A DNA stretch of 64,000 nt from Poseidonibacter parvus (GCF_001956695.1 NZ_CP019070.1:62001-126000), one strand, 5' to 3'. Positions 29,727-39,511 are shown, numbered from the stretch's first letter. The notes: generated from the sequence alone by a model not told the origin. A program made the numbers and translations.

Positions 29727-29821
29727 GTATAAAAAAGACTATAAATAAGGGGTTTATTGAGAATTTTTCATAAAAATATATAATATTTTGTAATCTAAAC
29801 ATTCACTACACAATAAAAATG

Positions 29822-29912
29822 TATAATTCCCTTGTACATATGAAAGAGATAAGAAAAAAATGACGCTTTTTTAAATAGAAAAGTAAATAATATATATGAT
29901 AAGATAATTATC
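29822..29912 (+). promoter_or_regulatory. Promoter region of the RiPP operon with Fur-box-like palindrome
   Basis: A TATAAT at 29822-29827 is a plausible -10. Closer to the gene, GATAA (29898-29902), GATAA (29903-29907) and TTATC (29908-29912) form a Fur-box-like array whose last two parts are a perfect palindrome GATAATTATC. It lies 24 bp before the ATG. Binding by Fur or another metal regulator is inference. Confidence 0.4.
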
Positions 29913-29935
29913 AATTAAAATACTAAGGAAATAAA

Positions 29936-30214
29936 ATGAATACTAAAATGAAATTAGCTGGAATTATGTTAGGAGCTGCTTTAACAACTACATCTGCATT
30001 TGCTGCAGGAAGTTCATGTGGAGCTGGAAAATGTGGTGGTGAAGCTAAGAAAGTAGAAAAGAAGGGTTCTTGTGGAGCTGGAAAATGTGGTGGTGAAGCT
30101 AAGAAAGACATGAAAAAAGGTTCTTGTGGAGCTGGAAAATGTGGTGGTGAAGCTAAGAAAGACATGAAAAAAGGTTCTTGTGGAGCTGGTAAATGTGGTT
30201 CAGATAAAAAATAA
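29936..30214 (+). CDS. bufA: Cysteine-repeat RiPP precursor of bufferin/HvfA type
   Basis: 92 residues: a Sec-type signal peptide (cleavage near AFAAG) followed by four near-identical 18-residue repeats centred on SCGAGKCGG. The eight cysteines sit at about 28/33, 46/51, 64/69 and 82/87. Repeated GKCGG motifs, a signal peptide and the following DUF692 and HvfC-like genes match bufferins, exported peptides whose cysteines are modified to copper-binding groups. Earlier annotations call such proteins low-molecular-weight or DUF2282 proteins. A strong AAGGAA precedes the ATG. Confidence 0.82.
   Translation: MNTKMKLAGIMLGAALTTTSAFAAGSSCGAGKCGGEAKKVEKKGSCGAGKCGGEAKKDMKKGSCGAGKCGGEAKKDMKKGSCGAGKCGSDKK
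30014..30205 (+). repeat. 54-bp tandem repeat within the RiPP precursor gene
   Basis: Three full 54-bp units and a partial fourth encode the 18-residue cysteine repeats. Units two and three are nearly identical at DNA level (TGTGGAGCTGGAAAATGTGG core), so the copy number is likely to vary by slippage or recombination. Confidence 0.85.
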
Positions 30215-30233
30215 TTTTTAAAAAGAATAAACA

Positions 30234-31058
30234 ATGATAAATTTAAATGGATGTGGACTAGGGCTTAGAAGTGATTTTTTACTTGATATAGAATCAAGTA
30301 AATTTCAACCAGATTGGTGGGAGGTAACTCCTGAGAACTGGATGCATATGCCAAGGCTTTATGAAAAAGCTTTTGAAAAAGCAGTTTTTTCTAAACCTAC
30401 TGTTGCACATGGTTTATCTTTATCAATTGGTTCTGCTGACAAACTTAATAGAAAGTTTGTCAAGCAAATCAAAACTTTCCTAGATAGATATAATATAGAG
30501 TTCTATTCTGAACATCTTTCCTTCTCATCAATAGACAATAAACAATCATACGAATTATTACCATTACCAATGACAAAAAAAATGATAGAGATTGTAAGTG
30601 ATAGAGTAAAAGAAGTTGAGGATATAATTCAAAGAAATCTAATATTAGAAAATGCAACATATTATTTAGTTCCATACGCTGAAATGGCAGAGGTTGATTT
30701 TATCAATGAAGTAATGGAAAAATCAGGTGCTAAAATGCTACTTGATGTAAATAATGTTTTTGTAAACTCAGTGAATCATTCATTTAAAGCACGAAAATTT
30801 ATTGACCAGCTTGATAAAAGTAAAGTAGCATATATGCATATGGCTGGACATTACTTTGATGAAGATTCAGGACTTAAAATTGATTCACATGGTATGCCTA
30901 TTTGTTCTGGTGTTTGGAAACTTTTAGAATATACACTAAAACAAATTGATGCTCCTGTTATGATTGAAAGAGATAATAACGTACCACCTCTTGATGAACT
31001 TGTAGTAGAATACAAAAAAATGGAAAGTATTTGTAAGGCTGTTCGTAATGCAAAATAA
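30234..31058 (+). CDS. bufB: DUF692 iron-dependent RiPP-modifying enzyme (BufB/HvfB/MbnB-like)
   Basis: 274-residue TIM-barrel enzyme of the DUF692 family, whose members use a multi-iron centre to oxidise cysteine side chains in RiPP precursors. Probable metal ligands are seen in order: AHGLSLS, SEHLSFS, LENATYY, LLDVNNV, MAGHYF, DSHGMPI and MIERDNN. The precursor gene lies 20 bp upstream and the HvfC-like partner overlaps its end by 11 nt, as in other bufferin operons. Confidence 0.88.
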   Translation: MINLNGCGLGLRSDFLLDIESSKFQPDWWEVTPENWMHMPRLYEKAFEKAVFSKPTVAHGLSLSIGSADKLNRKFVKQIKTFLDRYNIEFYSEHLSFSSIDNKQSYELLPLPMTKKMIEIVSDRVKEVEDIIQRNLILENATYYLVPYAEMAEVDFINEVMEKSGAKMLLDVNNVFVNSVNHSFKARKFIDQLDKSKVAYMHMAGHYFDEDSGLKIDSHGMPICSGVWKLLEYTLKQIDAPVMIERDNNVPPLDELVVEYKKMESICKAVRNAK

Positions 31059-31743
31059 AAAACCACTTGAAAGAGAAGTTCAAGATAGATTCATTGATAT
31101 TATAAGTGAACAAAAAGAAAACTCTACAAATTCAGTTTATAATGTTTATCAAAAATTAGTCTTTTATAGATATGAAGAAATTATAAAAACTACATTTATC
31201 GAATTTTGCAAGTATATAAGTGAAGATGAATTAGAAAAAAGTATATATGAATTTTTAAAAAATCCACCAAGTACACCATTTGTATGGCAAATAGCAAATG
31301 ATTATAGAAAGTTTGTAAAAAAACAAAAGCTTTTTCACGATAGAAAATATTTGTATGAACTATTATATTTTGACTGGATTGAAGTTGAAATATACATGAA
31401 AGAGTATAAAAAAATAAAAGTAAAAGATTTTGATTGGAATAAAAGCTATAAATTAGCTCCAAGTGCAAGACTTAAAACTTTTAATTTTGATATTATTAAT
31501 AAAGAACATAAAAATAAAAGAGAAAATTTTTTAATTATATATTATGACTATAAAAGTGATGAGGTATTATTTAGAGAAATTAATCAGTTCTTATATGTAC
31601 TAATAAAACAATCGAATAAAAAACAAAGTATTCTAAAAATTTTAGAAGCTTTATGTATAGAAAATGAAATAGATTTGGAAGAGGCTAAAATGGTTTTATA
31701 TGAGCCTTTAAAAGAGTTACTATTTTCAAAGGCTATTTATTAA
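31048..31743 (+). CDS. bufC: HvfC/DUF2063-like partner of the RiPP enzyme
   Basis: 231 residues. The N-terminal half (REVQDRFIDIIS, NVYQKLVFYRYEEIIKTTF) follows the DUF2063/HvfC pattern; these proteins bind the precursor and hold it for the DUF692 enzyme. The sequence is more divergent than the other two operon members, so the call rests partly on gene order. A DoxX-type BufD, present in some bufferin operons, is absent. Confidence 0.72.
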   Translation: MQNKKPLEREVQDRFIDIISEQKENSTNSVYNVYQKLVFYRYEEIIKTTFIEFCKYISEDELEKSIYEFLKNPPSTPFVWQIANDYRKFVKKQKLFHDRKYLYELLYFDWIEVEIYMKEYKKIKVKDFDWNKSYKLAPSARLKTFNFDIINKEHKNKRENFLIIYYDYKSDEVLFREINQFLYVLIKQSNKKQSILKILEALCIENEIDLEEAKMVLYEPLKELLFSKAIY

Positions 31744-31810
31744 AACCTAAGTTCTTTTTGTTAGTATATAAGTTTATTAAAAAATATATTAACAAAGAAA
31801 AGAGTCTACA

Positions 31811-33049
31811 ATGGGTTTAAAAAAAATCATTTTTCCAATATCATCATTATTTTTTGCAATTGCTTTTTTAGCTATTGGTTATGGAATGATTTTAACATTT
31901 ATAGGTGTTTACTTAAAAGACTTAGGTGTTAATAATACTGTTATTGGGATTATTAATGCTGCATTCTTTTTAGGTGCTATTTTATCTTCAATATTTTCTC
32001 AAAAAATTATATCTACTGTTGGACATATTAGAAGTTTTGCTGCTTTTGCTGCTTTAATGATTATTTCTTTTCTTTTGCATTCTGTTTTTTTTAATGAGAT
32101 TTTATGGGCAGCCTTAAGATTAATTTCTGGCTTTTCTTTTTATGGTTTATTAATAATATTAGAAAGCTGGTTAAATGAAAAAAGCTCCGAAGAAAGTAGG
32201 GGGAAGATATTAGCTATTTATACAATAATTTTCTATTTAGCTACTGCATTAGGACAACTTTTTCTAAATATTGATGAGCATTTTAAGCAATTTATTTTTA
32301 CAATAGGTTCTGTTCTTGTTCTCTTTTCTGTTCTTATTATCTCTTTAACTAAAATAAAAGAACCCATCTTAGAACCTTTTGATAAATTTAGTTTTCCAAA
32401 AATATTTTCAATAGTTCCACTTGCAACAGTTACTAGTTTTATTAGTGGATTTGTAGTGGGAGGGTTTTTTACAATGCTTCCTATTTATATTCTTATGCAA
32501 AGTGATTCGCTTGAACTTGTTTCAAAATTTATGCTAATTTCAATAATAGGTGGACTAATTTCTCAATGGCCTGTAGGAATACTTTCTGATAAATATGGAA
32601 GAAGAAAACTTATTTCTATTGTTTCTTTTCTTTCAGCTTTTACATCTCTTTTCTTTATTTTATATGCACAAGAAGAACTGTATTTATATATTCTTGGTTT
32701 CTTTCTAGGATTAACAATATTTACCTTGTATCCATTAGCAGTTGCAAGAGCTAATGATGTTGTTGATGAAAGTAAAGATATTATAGAGATAAGTAGAACA
32801 TTGCTTTTTACATATGGAATTGGTTCTTTTCTTTCACCTCTTATAATAGGTGTTGGTCTTAGTCTAAGTCCTAACTTTTTGTTTATAAGTTTCTTTACTC
32901 TATGTTTTATTCTAAGTATCTATGCTTTAACACAAGAAAGAGTAAAAGACAAAGACTTAAGTGTCTTTGTAAATATTCCAGTTGCATCTGGGGCTGAATT
33001 ACCACAATTAGATCCTAGACAAGATGAGAACTATGAGAAAGAGGTTTAA
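31811..33049 (+). CDS. MFS transporter (YcaD-like)
   Basis: 412 residues, twelve membrane segments; GKILAIYTIIFYLATALGQ and DKYGRRKLISI (the conserved loop after helix 8) are MFS marks, and the pattern is like the YcaD group. The hydrophilic C-terminus is short. Substrate unknown. Its stop overlaps the convergent MATE gene by 4 nt. Confidence 0.82.
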   Translation: MGLKKIIFPISSLFFAIAFLAIGYGMILTFIGVYLKDLGVNNTVIGIINAAFFLGAILSSIFSQKIISTVGHIRSFAAFAALMIISFLLHSVFFNEILWAALRLISGFSFYGLLIILESWLNEKSSEESRGKILAIYTIIFYLATALGQLFLNIDEHFKQFIFTIGSVLVLFSVLIISLTKIKEPILEPFDKFSFPKIFSIVPLATVTSFISGFVVGGFFTMLPIYILMQSDSLELVSKFMLISIIGGLISQWPVGILSDKYGRRKLISIVSFLSAFTSLFFILYAQEELYLYILGFFLGLTIFTLYPLAVARANDVVDESKDIIEISRTLLFTYGIGSFLSPLIIGVGLSLSPNFLFISFFTLCFILSIYALTQERVKDKDLSVFVNIPVASGAELPQLDPRQDENYEKEV

Positions 33050-34401
33050 ATAGTTTTGTTACAAACCTCTTTTAAAACTCTATTTGTATAAAAATATGCA
33101 AAAATAGCTGCTGAATAAATCATAAATAAAATACCAAACCATAGATAAATAAAATCAAGTTCAAAATATTTTACGATTACCCACGCAATAATAAGTTTTG
33201 CAACAATTTGTCTATATAAACTAATATATAAAATCATTTTAGGTTTTTTAATTCCCTGAAGTGTTGATACACAAATAAACAGAACAATATAAGCATAGAA
33301 AATCCAAATTTCAACTAGTAAGTAATCAACTCCAAAATTTACAACTGTTTCATTTGAATCAAATTGTGTAATAATAAATCTTCCAAGAAGTGTTAATAAT
33401 ACAATTCCAATTGTAGAAATAATAAATCCATATTTAAGTGATACTTTTAAAGTTTCAATAACTCTATCATATTTTTTAGCACCATAATTGTTTGAAACTA
33501 ATGTTAAAACAGCTGTATTAAGACCAAGTGCAGGTAAAAGCATTAGTTGTTCAACTCTGTATCCAATTCCATAACCAGCAACTGCTTGCATACCATAATG
33601 AGATACAAAATAAGTAAGTATTAAAGAACCAAATGCCATTGTAAGCATACTTAAACTAATAGGTAAACCTTGAGATAAAAATAGTTTATATACTCTTAAA
33701 TTAGGTATAAAGTATTCAAGTTTTTCAAAGTGAATAACTTTTGTTTGTAAAACTTTGTAAAACATAAAACACATATTTAATACTTGAATTAAAACTGTTG
33801 CTATTGCAATACCTTGTATTCCCATAGCAGGAATAAATAAAAACCCATAAATAAATAAAGGGTTTAAAACTAAGTTTGCAAAAAAACCAAATATAAGTGT
33901 ATTTCTATATGTTTTTGTATCACCTTGGGCTACTAATATTGAGTTAAGAGAAAAGTTAAACATAAAAAATACTGTACCAAATAAAATAGGGTTAATATAT
34001 TCAATAGAAGTATTTAAGTATTGCTCACTTGCACCTAAAAGTATAAACAAAGAAGGTGCTGCAAAATAACCTATAAGACCTAAAAAGATACCAAGTATAG
34101 GAATAAAAAATAAACCTTTATGTGCATAAATAGAAGCTAATTTATATTTCTTTTTTCCAAATGCATTTCCAAGTAGGGCTGTAATCGCAGATGAAAATCC
34201 ATATCCTAATCCAATAATTAAAAAGAATATCATAAATGATAAAGATAGTGAAGCAATAGCCTCAGTTGATATAAGTCCTGCGTAAAATGTATCTACAACA
34301 TTATACATTGTATTAAAAAACATTCCTACACTAGCTGGAATGGCTAATTGTTTAATAAGTGATGGAATATTTTGTGTAGTTAAGTGTTCTGATTTTCTCA
34401 A
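33046..34401 (-). CDS. MATE family efflux transporter
   Basis: 451 residues, twelve helices in two MATE repeats (QLAIPASVGMFFNTMYNVVDTFYAGLIST and, in the second half, LSQGLPISLSMLTMAFGSLILTYFVSHYG). Such pumps export drugs or cationic metabolites with sodium or protons. Convergent with the MFS gene. Confidence 0.87.
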   Translation of the reverse strand: MRKSEHLTTQNIPSLIKQLAIPASVGMFFNTMYNVVDTFYAGLISTEAIASLSLSFMIFFLIIGLGYGFSSAITALLGNAFGKKKYKLASIYAHKGLFFIPILGIFLGLIGYFAAPSLFILLGASEQYLNTSIEYINPILFGTVFFMFNFSLNSILVAQGDTKTYRNTLIFGFFANLVLNPLFIYGFLFIPAMGIQGIAIATVLIQVLNMCFMFYKVLQTKVIHFEKLEYFIPNLRVYKLFLSQGLPISLSMLTMAFGSLILTYFVSHYGMQAVAGYGIGYRVEQLMLLPALGLNTAVLTLVSNNYGAKKYDRVIETLKVSLKYGFIISTIGIVLLTLLGRFIITQFDSNETVVNFGVDYLLVEIWIFYAYIVLFICVSTLQGIKKPKMILYISLYRQIVAKLIIAWVIVKYFELDFIYLWFGILFMIYSAAIFAYFYTNRVLKEVCNKTI

Positions 34402-34468
34402 AAGGAAAGTCCTTGTATCAAAAAGATAGTTTAAGGGTGTATTTAATAATTAATTAGAAAAGAAGAGT

Positions 34469-35731
34469 TTAGTCTTCTATTCTAATCATTGAAGGTTCAG
34501 CTGTAACAACACCTGCTTCTTTGATATCGTTTAATGCTTTATTTATATCTTTTTCTATACAAGTATGAGTAGAAAGTAAAAGATGAGCACAAGTTCTATT
34601 AAGTGGCTTTTGAATCATTTTCTCAATTGAAATATTATGAGTTGTTAATATATTAGCAACTTTTGCTAATACACCAGTTTTGTCTTCAACTCTTAATCTT
34701 AAATAATATTTTGTTTGAATATCATCTTTATTCATAAGTTTTAACTCTTCACCATAAGAAGTTTCAAAACCAAGCATAGGTGAGCCTTTTCCTCGTCTTG
34801 CAATATCAACGATATTTGCAATAACAGCTGAAGCTGTAGCATCTCCACCTGCACCTGGTCCATAGTACATTGTTTCACCAACTTTATCACCAATTACAGA
34901 AACACCGTTCATAACACCATCAACTTTTGCAATCATCTGTGCATTTGGAATTAATACAGGATGAACTCTAAGTTCAATTTTGTTTTCTATTTTTTTAGCA
35001 ATTGTTAATAATTTTATTGAATAATCAAACTCAGAAGCAAAATCAATATCTTCAGGAGAAATGTTTTCAATTCCTTCTATTAAAATATCTTCAGGTTTTG
35101 CATCAATTCCATAAGCAATAGAACCTAAGATTAATAGTTTATGAGCAGCATCAAAACCACCAACATCAAATGTTGGATCAGCTTCTGCATAACCTAATTC
35201 TTGAGATTCTTTTAAAATAGTGTCATAATCAACACCTTCATCAATCATTTTTGTAAGCATATAGTTACAAGTACCGTTCATAATACCTTTGATTGATAAA
35301 ATATTATTTGCAGTTAATCCATCTCTTAATGCATTAACAATCGGAATACCACCAGCAATTGCTGCTTCATATTCAAATGCAGTATCTCCTGCTATTTCTT
35401 GAAGATCATATCTGTGATAAGCTAATAAGGCTTTATTAGCAGTAACTACTGCTTTGCCTTTTTCTAATGCTTTTTTAACAACTTCATAAGGCTTTTCAAT
35501 TCCACCCATAAGCTCAACAACAATATCAATTGACTCGTCATTTAAAACTTCATCAATATTGTCTGTTAATTTTATTGAAACGTCTCTGTCTTTGTTTAAG
35601 TTAGAAACTACTCCAAGAACAGGTTCAATTTCGATACCAGCACGTGCTGTGATAATATTTTTATTATCTCTTAAAATATTTGCAACACTTGCTCCTACTG
35701 TTCCTACTCCAATAATTCCTACTTTTAACAT
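34469..35731 (-). CDS. hom: Homoserine dehydrogenase
   Basis: 420 residues: NAD-binding GIIGVGTVGASVANIL at the N-terminus, catalytic GIMNGTCNYMLTKM and YAEADPTFDVGGFDAAHKL, and a C-terminal ACT domain (about 345-420) for feedback control. It reduces aspartate semialdehyde to homoserine on the way to threonine and methionine. The aminotransferase gene lies 14 nt upstream. Confidence 0.94.
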   Translation of the reverse strand: MLKVGIIGVGTVGASVANILRDNKNIITARAGIEIEPVLGVVSNLNKDRDVSIKLTDNIDEVLNDESIDIVVELMGGIEKPYEVVKKALEKGKAVVTANKALLAYHRYDLQEIAGDTAFEYEAAIAGGIPIVNALRDGLTANNILSIKGIMNGTCNYMLTKMIDEGVDYDTILKESQELGYAEADPTFDVGGFDAAHKLLILGSIAYGIDAKPEDILIEGIENISPEDIDFASEFDYSIKLLTIAKKIENKIELRVHPVLIPNAQMIAKVDGVMNGVSVIGDKVGETMYYGPGAGGDATASAVIANIVDIARRGKGSPMLGFETSYGEELKLMNKDDIQTKYYLRLRVEDKTGVLAKVANILTTHNISIEKMIQKPLNRTCAHLLLSTHTCIEKDINKALNDIKEAGVVTAEPSMIRIED

Positions 35732-35745
35732 TTGTTTTCCTATCT

Positions 35746-36960
35746 TTATTTTTCTAATGATTTTAAATATTTCTTAATATTTTTTGCTGCTTGTCTAATT
35801 CTTTTTTCATTTTCAATTAGTGCAATTCTTACATGTGTATCACCATAGTGTCCAAATCCAATACCAGGACTTACAGCTACTTTTGCATGTGTAATTAATT
35901 GTTTTGAGAATTCCATACTTCCTAAATGCTCTGCTTGTTTTGGAATTTTTGCCCAAATAAACATAGAAGCATTTGGTACATCCATATCCCAACCCGCATC
36001 TTTAAATGCATCAATCATTACATCACGTCTGAACCTGTATTTTTCAATATGCTCTTCAACACATTCTTGTGGACCATCAAGTGCAACAGTAGCTGCTACT
36101 TGAATTGGTGTAAACATTCCATAATCAAGCCATGATTTTATTCTTTTTAATGCACCTACAAGTTTTTCATTACCTACAATAAATCCAACTCTCCATCCTG
36201 CCATATTATATGACTTTGATAATGTAAATGATTCAACTGCAACATCAAGCGCACCAACTGCTCCAAAAATTGAAGGAGTTTTATATCCATCAAAAGTAAT
36301 ATCAGCATAAGCAATATCTGAAATTACATAGAATCTTTCTCTTTTTGCCATATCAACTAATCGTTGGTAAAACTCTGGTGTTACTGTAGCACAAGTTGGA
36401 TTGTGTGGGAAGTTAACTAATACATATTTAACTTTTGGAATTGATTCATCTAAAGTTTTTTGTAATCTTTCAAAAAATAGATCTTCATCAACTTTAAAAT
36501 CTTTTCCAAATGAAAGTTCAAACTTGTGAATAGCTGCTCCACTTAACATAAATGCGTATGAATGAATTGGATATGTAGGATCTGGTACAACTGCAACATC
36601 GCCTACATTTACAATAGCTTGAACTAAGTGAACATAACCTTCTTTAGAACCCATTGTTGCACAAGCGTGTTTATCTGGATCTAGGTAATCTACACCATAT
36701 TTTCTTTTATACCAGTTACAAATTGCAAGTCTAAGCTTGTAAATACCAGCACTTGCTGAATAACCATGATTTTTTGCTTTATCAGCTGTTTCTTTTAATT
36801 TATCTATTACATGTTGTGGTGCAGGACCATCAGGATTTCCCATAGAAAAATCTATAATATCTTCACCAGCACGTCTTGCTTCCATTTTTATATTATTAAC
36901 TTCTGCAAACACGTAGTTTGGAAGTCGCTTCATTCTTTCAAACTCTATTTCTTCAAACAC
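35746..36960 (-). CDS. PLP-dependent class I aminotransferase (AlaC/DapL-like)
   Basis: 404 residues. DFSMGNPDGPAPQHVIDKL, VNFPHNPTCATV and the PLP-lysine segment SFTLSKSYNMAGWRVGF identify the AAT-I fold; sequence flavour is that of AlaC/glutamate-pyruvate-type enzymes also annotated as LL-diaminopimelate aminotransferase-like. It is the first gene of a likely pair with hom, so an amino-acid synthesis role is probable. Confidence 0.87.
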   Translation of the reverse strand: MFEEIEFERMKRLPNYVFAEVNNIKMEARRAGEDIIDFSMGNPDGPAPQHVIDKLKETADKAKNHGYSASAGIYKLRLAICNWYKRKYGVDYLDPDKHACATMGSKEGYVHLVQAIVNVGDVAVVPDPTYPIHSYAFMLSGAAIHKFELSFGKDFKVDEDLFFERLQKTLDESIPKVKYVLVNFPHNPTCATVTPEFYQRLVDMAKRERFYVISDIAYADITFDGYKTPSIFGAVGALDVAVESFTLSKSYNMAGWRVGFIVGNEKLVGALKRIKSWLDYGMFTPIQVAATVALDGPQECVEEHIEKYRFRRDVMIDAFKDAGWDMDVPNASMFIWAKIPKQAEHLGSMEFSKQLITHAKVAVSPGIGFGHYGDTHVRIALIENEKRIRQAAKNIKKYLKSLEK

Positions 36961-36964
36961 TTGA

Positions 36965-37777
36965 CTACTCCTTAGTAATACTAATTCCTCGCTTTAAATT
37001 AGCAAGGGAATACAAATCATCTATTTTTATATATGTTGTATTATTTGGTACATCTACTTTTAAATTTTGATGCAAACTATCATCTTTAAAGTTTTCTATA
37101 ATCTTTAAATCATTATCATAAAAAACTACATTAGGATGCCATCTATTACCACTTTTTGAAATGATATTTATGCTATTTGCATTAGCAACTTTTAGCATAT
37201 ATGGTTTAAGTGGTTTTTTTAGAGATAATTGATTGTTATTTACTAAATCTTTTGATTTCTTAATCACAGAATTATCACTAATAATAGAATATCTCCAGTT
37301 ATATGTTCCCTCTTTTTTTATAAAGCTTACTTTACAATTATTTTTTGCAAGTGCTTTTGATAATCTAAGAGGGTTAATGGCGGCTTCAGTTTTTAATTTT
37401 ATATTCCAAATAAAACTGTTTCCATCATATTTTGCATCTTGAACTAAATAGTAATAATGTCCAAGAGATTTAAGTGAGTCTTGCAAAATCATTAAAGATT
37501 TTTTTGGATTGTCACTTATTTTAAAAGAAACATCTATATATCTTGATGTTCTATATTTTAATTTTAATAAACCATTACTTTGTAGTTTACTTGTTAATGC
37601 TATATAGTTTACTTGACCATTAGTATAATACGCAGAGCTATTATTTTTAAAAATATAGTTAATAAGGTTTTTATGCTTATTAAAAGCACTATTTCCTAAA
37701 ATATTCTTAATTGGTGTATTTATATTTGCATTTAAAGTTATTGTACATACTATTATTAAAATTAAATTTTTTATCAT
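36965..37777 (-). CDS. Exported protein of unknown function
   Basis: 270 residues with a signal peptide (MIKNLILIIVCTITLNANI). The mature part shows repeated YxxxV/LKYRTSRYIDVSFKIS beta-type segments but no family I recognise. It sits 4 bp upstream of the aminotransferase in the same direction and may be co-transcribed. Confidence 0.6.
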   Translation of the reverse strand: MIKNLILIIVCTITLNANINTPIKNILGNSAFNKHKNLINYIFKNNSSAYYTNGQVNYIALTSKLQSNGLLKLKYRTSRYIDVSFKISDNPKKSLMILQDSLKSLGHYYYLVQDAKYDGNSFIWNIKLKTEAAINPLRLSKALAKNNCKVSFIKKEGTYNWRYSIISDNSVIKKSKDLVNNNQLSLKKPLKPYMLKVANANSINIISKSGNRWHPNVVFYDNDLKIIENFKDDSLHQNLKVDVPNNTTYIKIDDLYSLANLKRGISITKE

Positions 37778-37787
37778 TTTAAATCTC

Positions 37788-38477
37788 TTATCTTTTTAGA
37801 TTATAAATTAATATCCCAGCTGCTACTGATACGTTTAATGAATCAAATTCATGTTCCATTGCAATTGATACTTTTAAGTCTAGTTTTTTAGCAACTTTTG
37901 GAGAAATTCCTTCACCTTCACTTCCTAAAAATAGTGCAACTTTATCGGTTTTCTCAATTTTTCCATATTTTTTTAAATCAACACCATCCATAGTTGCACC
38001 AATTAAAGTGAAACCTGAATCAATTAATTCACTTGCTAAATCAGCAGATCTTGGATGAACTGTAAATGGTAAATCAAGTAATGCACCAGCACTTGTTCTT
38101 ACAATTCCTGAATTATTAATTGTTTTAATATTTGAAGCAATTAAGCCTTCAATTCCCATTGAATAAGCAGTTCTTGCAATTGCACCAATATTACCAACAT
38201 CAGTTAATCCATCAAGAACTAAAATAAAGTTCATTTTCTTCAATTCTTTGATTGGGGTATAGTCAAATTGACTTAACTTTAAAAAGAAACCTTGATGATT
38301 TCCACCTTTTGCAAGAGCTTGAGCTTTTTGATTATCTACTTTGTAAATAACCTTATCTAGTTTTGCAAACCTTGAAAAAAGTTTTTTATCTATTTCTTTT
38401 GAAAGAAAAACTTCTTCAATTAAATTTGGGTAGTTGTCTAGTACGAATAGTACGATTTGTTTTCCATATATTATCAT
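37788..38477 (-). CDS. rlmB: SpoU/TrmH-family 23S rRNA 2'-O-methyltransferase
   Basis: 229 residues: short N-terminal substrate domain, then a trefoil-knot SPOUT domain with LDGLTDVGNIGAIARTA, LFLGSEGEGISP and SMEHEFDSLNVSVAAGIL-type motifs (here IAMEHEFDSLNVSVAAG). This is the RlmB/TrmH pattern, modifying G2251 of 23S rRNA. It follows rsmI after 2 nt. Confidence 0.9.
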   Translation of the reverse strand: MIIYGKQIVLFVLDNYPNLIEEVFLSKEIDKKLFSRFAKLDKVIYKVDNQKAQALAKGGNHQGFFLKLSQFDYTPIKELKKMNFILVLDGLTDVGNIGAIARTAYSMGIEGLIASNIKTINNSGIVRTSAGALLDLPFTVHPRSADLASELIDSGFTLIGATMDGVDLKKYGKIEKTDKVALFLGSEGEGISPKVAKKLDLKVSIAMEHEFDSLNVSVAAGILIYNLKR

Positions 38478-38479
38478 GG

Positions 38480-39295
38480 CTAGATTGTATCTAAAAGTTG
38501 TTGATAAACCTCTTTTGTAGATTGTCCTGTAAGTTTTGAGATAAGTTTTGCTTTAACTTTAGGTGCTAAGTCAAGGTCTTGAATGTCTTTTAATTCTAAA
38601 GCTGAACCTATAGTTTCTAAAGGTTCAATTATCACAACCCATTCACCTCTTATATTTATATTTTTAAACTCTTCAAAAAGATTTGAAGCTTTATTTTTAT
38701 AAATAGTTTGATGTAGTTTTGTAATCTCTTTTGCTAAAAATATTGTTCTATTTGGAGCTTTGTCTTTTAATTCTTCTAGTAGTTTTGCAAGTCTATGTGG
38801 TGATTCATAAAGTATTGCTAATTTATTATCATTTAAAATTGCATCAAGTTTTGAAGCTCTTTGCTTTCCTTTGTGGTCTAAAAAACCATGAAAAGAAAAA
38901 GTAGTACTTTCAAAACCACTCATTGCGTAAGCAGTTAATACAGCATTTGCACCAGGAAGTACATCATATTCTATATTATTTTTTATGCAATAATCAACAA
39001 GTGAAGCACCTGGATCTGAAACACAAGGCATTCCTGCATCACTTACGTAAACAACATTTTTAGTAAAAGTTTCTTTTGATAATGTTTCTAAGACTTTTTT
39101 TTCATTGTGAGAATGATAAGATTTGTATTCTTTATTTGAAAAATCTAGATTATTTTTTTCACCTAAAAGTGAAAGTAGTTTTTTTGTGACTCTTGTATCT
39201 TCACAAAAAATTAGTTCACACTCCTGTAAAACTTGAAGAGATCTTTTTGAGACATCTTCAAGATTTCCAATTGGAGTGGGAACTAAGCAGAGCAT
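38480..39295 (-). CDS. rsmI: 16S rRNA cytidine-1402 2'-O-methyltransferase
   Basis: 271 residues, tetrapyrrole methylase fold: LVPTPIGNLEDVSKRSLQVL, FCEDTRVTKKLL, VSDAGMPCVSDPG and LPGANAVLTAYAMSGF are characteristic of RsmI. It sits between rpmE and rlmB, a familiar order in Campylobacterota. Confidence 0.94.
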   Translation of the reverse strand: MLCLVPTPIGNLEDVSKRSLQVLQECELIFCEDTRVTKKLLSLLGEKNNLDFSNKEYKSYHSHNEKKVLETLSKETFTKNVVYVSDAGMPCVSDPGASLVDYCIKNNIEYDVLPGANAVLTAYAMSGFESTTFSFHGFLDHKGKQRASKLDAILNDNKLAILYESPHRLAKLLEELKDKAPNRTIFLAKEITKLHQTIYKNKASNLFEEFKNINIRGEWVVIIEPLETIGSALELKDIQDLDLAPKVKAKLISKLTGQSTKEVYQQLLDTI

Positions 39296-39304
39296 AAAGT
39301 TCTA

Positions 39305-39511
39305 CTACTTAGAAGCAGCAGCGTATTTAGCTTTGAATTTCTCAACTCTACCAGCAGCATCAACAATTTTTTGCTCTCCAGTAAAGAATGGGTGACAAGC
39401 TGAACAAATATCAATTCTCATAGTTTCAACATTTGATTTAGTTTCAAATGAATTACCACAAGCACAAGATACTGCACAAGTTTTGTAATCTGGGTGTATA
39501 TCTTTTTTCAC
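39305..39511 (-). CDS. rpmE: Ribosomal protein L31
   Basis: 68 residues. [26 protein letters not shown] and [25 protein letters not shown] identify L31, with the zinc-type cysteine set intact (C-form). Confidence 0.96.
   Translation of the reverse strand: MKKDIHPDYKTCAVSCACGNSFETKSNVETMRIDICSACHPFFTGEQKIVDAAGRVEKFKAKYAAASK

Noticed and set aside
29923-30234. Leftward 103-codon Pro/Phe repeat ORF opposite the RiPP precursor
   Set aside because: It is the mirror of the 54-bp repeat of the precursor gene; the sense strand has signal peptide, ribosome site and operon partners.
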